Origin: Rostrohypoxylon terebratum
Lineage: Eukaryota; Ascomycota; Sordariomycetes; Xylariales; Hypoxylaceae
Assembly (NCBI GenBank): GCA_022497145.1
Contig: MU386090.1
Coordinates: forward strand, 1-16,541
Length of the DNA: 16,541 nucleotides
Direction: 5' to 3'
Below the pieces are notes generated by a model. The model ran no database searches, had not been told where the DNA came from, and saw only the letters and a program-made list of their open reading frames with translations. This document shows, piece by piece, positions 8,513 through 16,455 of this stretch (positions are counted from its first letter, which is position 1; every line of letters begins with the position of its first letter). The position numbers and the translations under genes are program-made.

Positions 8513-9292
8513 ATGGCTTTTGGCGTCACCACACCCGAATTCTCCGAAGGCTGTGCCGTGGTCTTCGGTGGCTCGGGCGGCCTCGGCCGCGCGAGCGCCG
8601 GTCTGATGGCGGAGCGCGGTTCCAACATTGTCGTCACCTACCGGTCGCGTTCCGCCGAGGCCGAGTCCCTGGTGGAGGAGCTGCGCAAGCTCGGGCGCCA
8701 AGCGAGCGCCGTGGCCTGCGACGTCACCGATCGCAAGTCGGTCGAAGCCGTCTTCAAGCACGCCGTGGAGACGTACAAGCGGGTGCACACGGTAGTATCC
8801 GCCGGTGGTCTCGTGTTTAACACGGGCCCCCTGGCGGACTTCAAGGAGGAGTCCTTCCGCAGCGTCATCGAGACTGACGTCTTCGGCTTCTACAACATCG
8901 CCCAAGTCGGCGTGCCGATATTGCGTGAGGGCAAGGGTGGCTCGTTCGTGGCCCTAATCACCAGCGCGGTGAGCCGCACCGTGCCGTGCGATGCACTCTC
9001 GGCCACTCCCAAGGCCGCCGTGGCAATGATGGTGCGCCAGATCGCCACCGAGGAGGCTCTCAATGGAATCCGCGCCAACGCTGTGGGACCTGGCGTTATC
9101 AATGCCGGCATGGTGTTGCCATTGATGGAAACGCCGGCAAAGGGGCTGTTAGAAGCCGCCACCGAGGTGACGCCGCTGAAGCGCTGGGGAGAGGCTGCCG
9201 AAGTCGCCGAGGCAATCGCGTTCCTGGCCTCGTCGAAGGCGTCCTACATCACCGGCCAGATCTTGATGGTCGACGGCGGCCTAGCTGCATAA
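8513..9292 (+). CDS. Short-chain dehydrogenase/reductase (classical SDR fold)
   Basis: Single exon, 259 residues, the usual length for a classical SDR; start context CAACAATGG. The Rossmann cofactor motif is FGGSGGLG (18-25) in place of TGxxxGxG, with VVTYRSRS (40-47) after strand 2 suggesting NADP(H). CDVTD (69-73) and VSAGG (95-99, for NNAG) follow. VGPGVINAG (191-199) and the C-terminal ITGQILMVDGG (246-256) are typical. The catalytic tetrad is altered: Asp122 at the Asn site, Thr150 or Ser151 at the Ser site, Ser163 where Tyr is expected, and Lys167 retained in SATPK. The reaction and substrate are therefore unknown. Codons are strongly G/C-ending (about two thirds G+C in the sampled part) and there is no intron, unlike the other genes here. 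Similar bacterial SDRs with an LSAxPK motif exist to my recollection, so the change may be a subfamily trait and the gene may have been transferred. Confidence 0.92.
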   Translation: MAFGVTTPEFSEGCAVVFGGSGGLGRASAGLMAERGSNIVVTYRSRSAEAESLVEELRKLGRQASAVACDVTDRKSVEAVFKHAVETYKRVHTVVSAGGLVFNTGPLADFKEESFRSVIETDVFGFYNIAQVGVPILREGKGGSFVALITSAVSRTVPCDALSATPKAAVAMMVRQIATEEALNGIRANAVGPGVINAGMVLPLMETPAKGLLEAATEVTPLKRWGEAAEVAEAIAFLASSKASYITGQILMVDGGLAA

Positions 9293-9762
9293 TTCAGACG
9301 GTACCCACGCGGGGGCCAGCTCTGCGCGAGGCTTGCTGTAGCATGGATTCGGTTTATAAAGTGAGGAGGGAGCGATTAAATCAAAGGAATCGCATTACAG
9401 ATGGAGCCAGGTTCGACATTGAAGCCAAACACTACTATCGCCTCGAGATCCCAGGAAAAGCATGTCTTTCCGCTGTGTAATTCCTATTTTATAGATACCT
9501 TCTTTCTTCTCTTAATCAGTCTTTAAATAATAAGAAGAGACTTGACCCAAATATTTTGTGGCAGCCAGCTTGTGTGTATACTCTCCCAGCCCTGCGTATA
9601 AGGGCACGTTGTTCACCATCGTAACACGTAAGTAGTAGGTAGTAGAACAAACCTTGTGTGTTTTCGTATTGTTATTATTAATCATAAATTACTCATACAT
9701 ATGGTCGGACATGGATGAAATTAGCCCAATTGAGATTAGTGTTGAATTGTGGATTATCCCCC
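9293..9762. other. SDR 3' flank, no gene seen
   Basis: Starts normal in composition and becomes A+T-richer after 9480. It contains AATAAT-like words near 9525 that could act in 3'-end formation. The open frame that runs out of the SDR in another phase to 9480 is a shadow. No RNA gene was recognised. Confidence 0.5.
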
Positions 9763-9902
9763 CAGAACGACCTCGGAAAAAGTGCCCCATGTAGTAATAA
9801 GACTGTAATACACTGTACCCATCCCACCAATAATCCATCTAAGTAAGCACAGTAAAATACAGTGCTATTAATACAAAAGGCACTTTTTCTGAGGCCGCTC
9901 TG
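9763..9902. mobile_element. 140-bp foldback/MITE
   Basis: The first 24 bases (CAGAACGACCTCGG then AAAAAGTGCC) match the complement of the last 24 (9879-9902) with three differences. Weaker similarity extends inward to about 58 bases per arm, leaving a loop near 9821-9844. The whole unit can fold into one long hairpin, which defines a foldback or MITE without coding capacity. Runs of C flank both sides (9758-9762 and 9903-9908); a CCCCC target duplication is possible but not provable in such simple sequence. Confidence 0.68.
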
Positions 9903-9966
9903 CCCCCCACCCTACTTTTTTTTTTCTTTAATCAAGCCGTTTACCACCCCCACAGTCATGACATTA

Positions 9967-10286
9967 CTGGTGCTGTCTACGATAACTCTCATCAGCACCC
10001 CCCGTAGGGGTGCTACGCATTGATTAGCGAAACGTGCAAGACTAGACTAGCGAAACTAGCCGAAGATTGCCCTAAACCCTTTTAAATATGGCTTAAAATC
10101 ATATATATTCTTAAAAACAAGGGTTATATTTACTTAAAGAATATACATTTATACATATATACTTTAAATTTGTATGCAATACCCGCCTATTTCAAAGTAT
10201 TTCGCTAGTCTTGCCCGTTTCGCTAATCAATACGTAGCACTCCCCTTACGGGGGTTGCGGTTAAGAGTTATTATAGACAGCACCAG
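9967..10286. mobile_element. 320-bp MITE with about 88-bp TIRs and TA flanks
   Basis: Left TIR 9967-10055 and right TIR 10200-10286 are inverted copies, both beginning CTGGTGCTGTCTA when read inward and flanked by TA (9965-9966, 10287-10288). That fits a Tc1/mariner-type target duplication. Each TIR holds a stem-loop (9994-10014: AGCACCCC, CCGTA, GGGGTGCT; imperfect at 10237-10258) and two TAGCGAAA words (10025-10032, 10048-10055; complements at 10200-10207, 10218-10225), perhaps transposase-binding sites. The 145-base middle is A+T-rich and non-coding. A related element starts at 16456. No transposase is present in the window. Confidence 0.78.
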
Positions 10287-10561
10287 TACCGGAAATGACT
10301 TCTCGTATATTATTAACTTTTTGTCCTTTTGAAGCTCCGGTAAAATGCCCGACGGGTCATGTTATAAATAATCTGCTGTGGATAAATCTCATGTTAAAGC
10401 TATCACTTTACCGGATTCCGGCTGTTACAACAAACTGTAGATCTTTTACAAATTAAATATTTGTTAATATATAATACTTATAAAAGCGACAACCAGCGGG
10501 CGATTAACATAGATGCACTGAATATTCCAAGAGTATATCCTATGTCAATCACGCAGACATG
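10287..10561. other. Upstream region of the SET gene
   Basis: About 275 bases, moderately A+T-rich, between the 320-bp MITE and the first possible SET-gene ATG. It presumably carries the promoter. A TATAATACTTATAAAAG stretch near 10469-10485 lies about 80 bases before the ATG at 10562 and could serve as a core promoter. Nothing else was recognised. Confidence 0.4.
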
Positions 10562-10653
10562 ATGGAACGATGTGGATGTACTCGTTACTTAGCCGCCCTT
10601 GGCCTCATCAGTCTCATTTTTGTCTTCACCTTGGTCGATCGAGTATACGCCTT
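10562..10653 (+). other. Candidate 5' coding exon of SET gene (signal peptide)
   Basis: The frame from ATG 10562 reads as a convincing signal peptide: MERCGCTR, a hydrophobic core LAALGLISLIFVFTLV, then DRVYA as a cleavage site. The frame closes at codon 39. A donor at 10654 (GTTATT, weak) joined to the acceptor at 10920 (TGCTTTTAG) keeps phase and gives RVYA-LQCPPD, which runs straight into the Cys-rich N-terminus of the SET protein. The 267-base intron is long for this genome and the donor is poor. The alternative is a start at 10811 without this exon, or an unrelated small peptide. Confidence 0.4.
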
Positions 10654-10810
10654 GTTATTCACATCCGCCCGATTCTGAAAGTGAACTTGGCAATTTTGAA
10701 AACTCCGATCTACTTTGTAGCTACTATATATACATATGATGGACTTGTTGTGGTGCCGATAACCGATTTTTTTTTTTTTTGAAATCTGTCACGCTTCGTA
10801 TACACCAAAA

Positions 10811-12378
10811 ATGCGCATCCGAGCTTGTTTGTGTACAAGGCATCTTTACGCCGTAAGCTTCATAACATTTGCTAGATCGTGTGTAGCATCACCGTACGGC
10901 CAGATTACTGCTGCTTTTAGGCAATGCCCACCAGACATCCCACCATTACAATTCCAGCACCAGCTTGGATGCCCACGCCCAGTTGATGGAAATACAGATA
11001 GCCGACCTATTGATTGGTCGCCCTGGACACACCCGCCGCTGTGCATACAAGGAGAGAGGTCGAACACGGTCAAGTACTGCGTTTTTACAAATTCCCAGCA
11101 TGGGAATGGAGGGATTAGCATGATAACTACACCTGAGACAGCCGCAGATAGTGCCGAGATACTGAACGACTCCGGCTATACCCACACAAAATCTTTCGTT
11201 GACAGTGATGCTGATGCGGCGTTTCAGGTCATCGACATCCCCGGGAAGGGGAAGGGGGTGGTTGCGAGACGCCAAATCAACCGCTCGGAAGTAATTATGG
11301 CTGACTGGGCTTCGATAATCGTGGATTTGGACTTTCCGACTTCTGTGAAGCGGATACAAGGGTATCGACTTCTCCACGTAGCTATCGATCAACTATCAGA
11401 TCCAGATCTGGTACTCCAGTTAGCTCGTAGTAGTTCTTTCTCGGCTGACATTGTTGAGGATGTGCTTCGAACCAACGCTTTCTCATATACCCTTGCCGGG
11501 GACCCGCACATGGCTCTCTAGTAAGTACCTAGGACCTAGGTCCTAATCACTCCCGTGGCAAGCATAGAACGAGCAAATTCCCTCCCTAGGGATGCAGCTA
11601 CTAACTCCCGATATTATAGTCCCAAGGTCTCGGTGAGTCCTATTTCGTGGAGGACAGTTTCTCGTGCTGCTGAACAACTGACGAAAGGGTAGAGAATCAA
11701 CCATGCATGCCATCCAAAGTAAGCATAGAGCGAGAAAGAAAAAAAGATCTCGCCGGGTAAGCAGTGATCGTGGAGTTAAGTGAAGAAACTAAGGTCGCCT
11801 GTAGTGCATTCATAAGATTCACGCCATCGAGCCTGGCTGTCAGCATTGTTGCCCTGAGAGATATCAAGCCAGGAGAGGAGATCAATATCACATGTAAGCT
11901 AAAACACCCATTCCTTCATTACAGGGTAGGGAATACAACTGACGAGACTTTTGCTGGACTTATATCAGATGTGCCTCTGGGGAAGACGCGCGAAGAAAGA
12001 CAAGCGGATTTGCAGAAATGGGGCTTCAACTGCACATGTTCGCTCTGCACAGCATCCAAAGCTGAAATTGCCGCATCCGATTATCGCAGATCGAAGATCA
12101 GGGATATGCGTCAAGAGGTCATGAAGGCGGTTGAAGCCTGGGACGGAACCAGAGCTGTCAAACTCACGCATGAGGTACTTGAATTGATGCGCGCAGAAGA
12201 TCTTGCACCGCTCTACGCGAGCCAGTATGAGATAATAGCGCGGCTGTATTGGAAAGCAAGGGACAAGAAGACGGGAGCCAAGTATGCAAAGATGTCAATA
12301 GACACGTTGGTGGACCAGGGATATCTAAAGGATAGCCCAGATGCATTGTCAACGTTGTTAAAATCTTTCGACGACTGA
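10811..12378 (+). CDS. SET-domain protein (putative protein lysine methyltransferase family)
   Basis: Five exons: 10811-11520, 11620-11632, 11693-11718, 11805-11893 and 11969-12378, giving 415 residues. Introns of 99, 60, 86 and 75 bp are needed to restore the motifs. The N-terminal Cys-rich part has CP (39-40), SPWTHPPLC (70-78) and KYCVFT (88-93), then the ISMITTPETAA segment (102-112) shared by this fungal SET family. The SET domain runs from GKGKGVVA (145-152), through RINHACHPN (242-250, the NHxC motif) and GEEINITY (273-280), to post-SET CTCSLC (301-306, CxCx2C, zinc-binding). The C-terminal 109 residues are predicted helical, TPR-like at best. The expected activity is SAM-dependent methyl transfer to protein lysine; the substrate is unknown. 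Start 10811 is the conservative choice; a 5' signal-peptide exon at 10562-10653 is possible, and then codons 10811-10920 would be intronic. Confidence 0.87.
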
Positions 12379-12890
12379 GTGTGGTATGAGGGTATGACGA
12401 GGATGACGAGGTGCTAAATTTGGGGGGGATGGGGGAGGGATAAGACTATTACTGATTTGGGGCTTTTCTATCTGTAACCGTCCATACGTACGTAGTACTG
12501 TACCTAATTCCTGTAGTACATACATATGTATGTCATAGGTAGTAAGCCTGAGATGCAGTTATCAGCCCAGCCCCAATCCGACAAACAACCTTCCTTGGAA
12601 ACTTGATTAGGTTCGATGTGGATGCTCTGCTCCAGTGCCTAAACTCCCCAAAGACGGCAGGAAGCACCCTAGCACCCCGGTCTCGGCACTTACCCCCTAT
12701 CTGCCCAATTTAATAGGTAACATTTTACCCTTTATTACTGTCTGTATTGTACACTCTTTACAGTTACATACTGATAGTACTATTGTATTGTACCTAATAG
12801 TATCTTTCGGCTACCCTTACTGGGTACTAGGAGCCTACATCATATTCATATTTATGTCTAATTACCTACCTATGCCGAAGTAAATGTTCG
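12379..12890. other. Spacer between SET and GNA1 genes
   Basis: Begins with the SET 3' flank, including a G-rich patch at 12422-12439 (runs of 7, 5 and 3 G). A perfect 14-base palindrome CATACATATGTATG lies at 12519-12532, among GTAGTAC and TACGTACGTA words. No gene supported: the longest open frame (12635-12883) needs a GTG start and looks like no known protein. Confidence 0.5.
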
Positions 12891-12899
12891 TATAAAAGG
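12891..12899 (+). promoter_or_regulatory. TATA box of the GNA1 gene
   Basis: TATAAAAGG, a near-consensus TATA box, 95 bases before the start codon at 12986, a suitable distance for a fungal core promoter and short leader. Confidence 0.55.
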
Positions 12900-12985
12900 A
12901 TAATTCAATTCCTACTTTCTTTAGTATTCGACTCGAATTTCATCTTTCAAGCTACCTATTACTATCGAGCGCCTGTTGATCCGCA

Positions 12986-13728
12986 ATGGCTGGCGCACAA
13001 GCTCTCTTCCCAGCTTCCCTTATCTCACCTGACGTCATTCGCTCTCTGCCTGATCGCTTTGTGATTCGTCCGCTAGAGAGGGGGGACTATAGCAAAGGCT
13101 TCTTTGACTGCCTGCGAGTTCTAACAGTATGTACACTGAGCTCCCACGCACCCTCTGTAACTTCCAAGGTTGTCTTGACCAGAATGTCCCGGTCTGAGAG
13201 AGATTACAACCCCCCGAGCTATTCCCTGACCTTCTAGAACTCTTCCCAAAGGGCGAAATTACTGACTCCTGTTGCTATAGTGGGTCGGGGATGTTAGCGA
13301 AAACGACTTCATAGAACGCTACGACGAGATGGCGGAGTCTAAGGGTACATATTACTTTGCTGTGATCGAGTATGAGAACCATATCGTCGGAACGGGTGCT
13401 TTAGTGGTCGAGAAGAAATTGTAAGTTTTCGTGCTTTACTCCTACTATGAATATTCTTCAGATATCTTATCAAAGCAGCATCCATAATCGTGGGAAATGT
13501 GGCCACATCGAAGAAATCTCGATAGCTAAGGATCACCAAGGGAAAGGGCTTGGCCTAAAGATGATTCAAGCTTTAGACTCAGTGGCTGTTAGTCTAGGCT
13601 GCTATAAAAATATCCTCAACTGCGGCTTGCGGAATGAGCCTTTTTACGTCAAGTGCGGGTATCATAACTCTGGTATAGAAATGTCGCGCTATTTTGAGGC
13701 GGAGCGTGATGATTACCATCGAGGCTGA
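12986..13728 (+). CDS. GNA1: Glucosamine-6-phosphate N-acetyltransferase (GNA1)
   Basis: Three exons, 12986-13126, 13281-13420 and 13479-13728, with introns of 154 bp (GTATGT donor) and 58 bp (GTAAGT donor), give 176 residues; yeast and Aspergillus Gna1 are about 159 and 190. It should transfer acetyl from acetyl-CoA to glucosamine-6-phosphate in the cytosol, a step to UDP-GlcNAc and so to chitin and glycans. Family marks: SLISPDV (11-17), IRPLERGDY (27-35), VGDVSE (49-54), IVGTGALVVEKKFIHN (82-97), GHIEEI (102-107), acetyl-CoA loop QGKGLG (114-119), ALDSVA (125-130), LGCYK (133-137) and FYVKCGY (149-155) with the conserved Tyr150. Several usually constant positions differ (for example RVLTW before VGDVS, IEEISI, NCGLRNEPF), so this may be a second copy and not the housekeeping gene. 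The start is set by the TATA box and the family N-terminus. Confidence 0.93.
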
Positions 13729-15832
13729 GAAAGACAGCAGAAGCATACCTAGGTATACTAGCGAGAGTAGAGTAAAGCATATAAGCATATAGAGCCAAGT
13801 TTCTCTTCTCTCTATCCATATCCTGAAAGAAGACGTACTGCCATCGATGAGGGGTCACCACAAACTTAGGTACTTAGTTAGGCATTTGAAAAACCTGATT
13901 GCTAATTGATCTGATGCCCTTGGTGACGGAGTGTGGTACCTTTCGCGGAAGCTTGTCATGAATAGGCAGTTTAGTACCTATGACATACGTATCCCCGTTA
14001 GATCTAGCTCCGGTAGTGTTGTCGAGGTTTGCTATGGGTAGAAGTTTTCTTTTGGGGGAACATTGACTAGGTACCTACGTAGGCATGTCACTTCGCCATC
14101 TTTGCGTAGTAGTACTGTTGGATATAATATGGTAGCATATAGTCCAATGCTTGCATGAGCTGCTGGTCGTGGAACTTCGACTCAATTGGCGATGTTACTC
14201 TCTTCGTTACTTTCGCGTTTAAGCAAGCTGAAACCTGTGTTTATTAACCTAACTGCGCGGGGCTACGATATGTCTTGACTACATGGGTAGAGAGGTAGGT
14301 ATCTAAAGTAGAAAATGGCGCCTGACTTATCGGTACCTATTGCTACTGCCACTGCCATGTTTCTACTTTCGCTAAGATTGGTTGCAGTCTGTAGGGCAAA
14401 GATACATCGATACCGTAATTCTACCAATCGAACAATAGATGGAGACAAACCCGTCCTCCCACGTTGAGTTCTTGGAGATCGACAAATGGACCTCTGAAGA
14501 TTGGTTGGTCATGATGTCACGTTGCCTAATCGGAGTGTTACTCTTAGCATCTACCTACCATTGTACAGCATGGCAGGTTCCTGCAGGTCAGCTCCCTGCA
14601 ATACCTTTCGAAGGGTAACCAGTGAAAATATTGGTACCAATCAGCCTCATATAGATGAACTCATATCAGGTCGACTTACAATATTAGCACGGAACGGAAC
14701 ATAGTAGACATGATAAAGTAAGCGTGAAGAATACGTTATATTCTAATAAAAATTTGGTAGCTACCTAGTACTACAGATGTGCTTGGGGCGACCCAATATT
14801 CGTCCCCGATGCTAGAGTGCTCGGACATTGTCGTTTTTCTATGTCCGTAGAATCCCATGACGCCATTAGACCATTCTATCTCCCCGAACCTTTATAACGC
14901 CCCTTGAAACCATCTAATCGTATAACTGAAGATCATGAATGATGTCCTTCGTCTTCAAGACCGAGAAGAGGTTCGTGGACCTTGATTCTTGCTACCAGGG
15001 GATTTTCCGTAACTGGGGGTTGGCGCGGTAGTGTCGTAACTAGCGCTGCGGTGATTGTAGACACTAATATTTTTATGACCACTCCGATGGACTGCTTGGC
15101 CCTTGTAATCGCCTTTTGTTAAGTTAGCTAAAGACGTAGGTCAGTTGATTATTAGTACGCACTGGATTTGGCAGATCGGAAATCTTGATAGTCTACTCTG
15201 TCGGAAGAGCGAGAAGAACTGTCACGAGAAGACATGATTCTTTATGGTAGTGAAGGCTGGTGGGTGGTATGGGTGTAAAGAGGAGGCGAAGGGCTGAATA
15301 ACCCTGCTCGTTGACAGAAATTGATATTGAGATAGTAATAAGTGTGGAGGGCTCCAAGTGAGGAGACTTGAGGTTTGAAGAGAGATTCGTACTTATGGAT
15401 GCTGTCTGGTTGTTGACGGGAAGATAGGAAGACAGAGAGCGAACTATATAGACTTATATATATTCGAGGTACCTACTTCGATATAGCTCGCAATGAAAGC
15501 CTGCGTAAGGTTAAGGAGGCCATGATTGTAGATGCCCACGCATGGCAGCCATACTGAGCAGCGCCATAGGCGCACTGGATGGATGGGGGCGATCTCCGGC
15601 TGCGAATGAGCACTGAGAGTGTAGAGACACCGAAAGGGTGACTCATTTTCATGGCCAAACTTCAAGGCAGAAAGAAGGAAGAATGAATAGCAATGGTGGT
15701 GAGGCAGCAATTGGGTGGTTTGGTGGCTGAGAAGAAGACGACAAGGAGAATGCTAGGTCAGTGTGCTAGGTAGTCCAGATGACTGGTAGACTGAGATATG
15801 TGGGGTCTCGCTGACAGGGGATGTGATGAATT

Positions 15833-15882
15833 GGGACAAGATGGGACAAGATGGGACAAGATAGGACAAATTTAGGACGAAA
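15833..15882. repeat. 10-bp minisatellite, unit GGGACAAGAT
   Basis: Three perfect units (15833-15862) followed by two degenerate ones (AGGACAAATT, TAGGACGAAA). The A/G strand bias is strong. A local slippage repeat. Confidence 0.85.
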
Positions 15883-16338
15883 TAGGTAGGATGGGGGAAA
15901 GAAACGAAGAGCACGGCTGAGAAGTTTGCCCGAGTCGTAAATAGGGGCTGTGTTATACTGTAATTACTTCTAGGCAATATAATCATTGAGCAAACCAAGA
16001 TGATTGTGGTAGACTAAGAGGTCATACGCTACTTGGGGGATGTTTTTGAGGTTGAATTTGGGTTGGATTTGCCCAGTTCGAAGGCAGGTACCATAGGCGC
16101 CGTAGTGGCTTAGGAGAGAGGCATCTAGTTGCCTTGTGGTGGAATGGTGGAAATGAAATGGATATAAGATAATAGGTGGTAATTAAGTTGTATTTGGACG
16201 TATTTGGACCCAAACTACCAACATATTACTTAAGTAAGCCGGTTCTCGAAGGCTGATTGTCGGATGGGGCCAAAATTCTTGCTGACTGTCTCCTTATGGT
16301 AGACTGATTATTATATTGGGAAGGCTGAGAATGTATTG

Positions 16339-16386
16339 ATAGCTGAAGCTGAAGTTGTGATAATAGCTGAAGCTGTAACAGCTGGC
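16339..16386. repeat. Imperfect 24-bp direct repeat with AGCTGAAG words
   Basis: ATAGCTGAAGCTG occurs at 16339-16351 and again at 16363-16375, 24 bases apart, and related GGCTGAAG/GCTGAAGTTG words follow to about 16396. A short tandem duplication in non-coding DNA. Confidence 0.6.
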
Positions 16387-16455
16387 TGAAGTTGAAAGTT
16401 ACCTAGATCCTAGGAATTGAAGAATCCCCCACCCACCTGTATATAAGTATTAGTA

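Larger units (their letters stand above)
13729..16455. other. 2.7-kb intergenic region without supported genes
   Basis: All frames are short and none resembles a known protein or gives family motifs after trial splicing by eye. The region is full of short palindromic words around TAGGTACCTA and CCTAGG (for example 13748-13757, 14067-14074, 15470-15475, 16409-16414). It also has a 10-base minisatellite (15833-15882) and a 24-base imperfect repeat (16339-16386). Promoter DNA of a gene beyond the window is possible. Confidence 0.55.

Noticed and set aside
9967..10286. Helitron end suggested by the small hairpin
   Set aside because: Helitrons have no long terminal inverted repeats and end in a hairpin followed by CTRR; this element has 88-bp TIRs and TA flanks.
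10570..10782. 70-codon frame overlapping the candidate signal-peptide exon
   Set aside because: It ends in a poly-T tract translated as Phe and resembles no protein; the frame from 10562 is the more meaningful one.
12635..12883. 82-codon hydrophobic frame before GNA1
   Set aside because: Starts with GTG, has no family resemblance, and ends just before the GNA1 TATA box; hydrophobicity follows from T-rich DNA.
5682..13728. Secondary-metabolite cluster made of receptor, SDR, SET protein and GNA1
   Set aside because: No backbone synthase, transporter or pathway regulator is present, and GNA1 is primary metabolism. Co-location is not evidence of a pathway here.
15444..16213. Several 60-90 codon minus-strand frames
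   Set aside because: No motifs, no plausible splicing between them, and the region contains slippage repeats.
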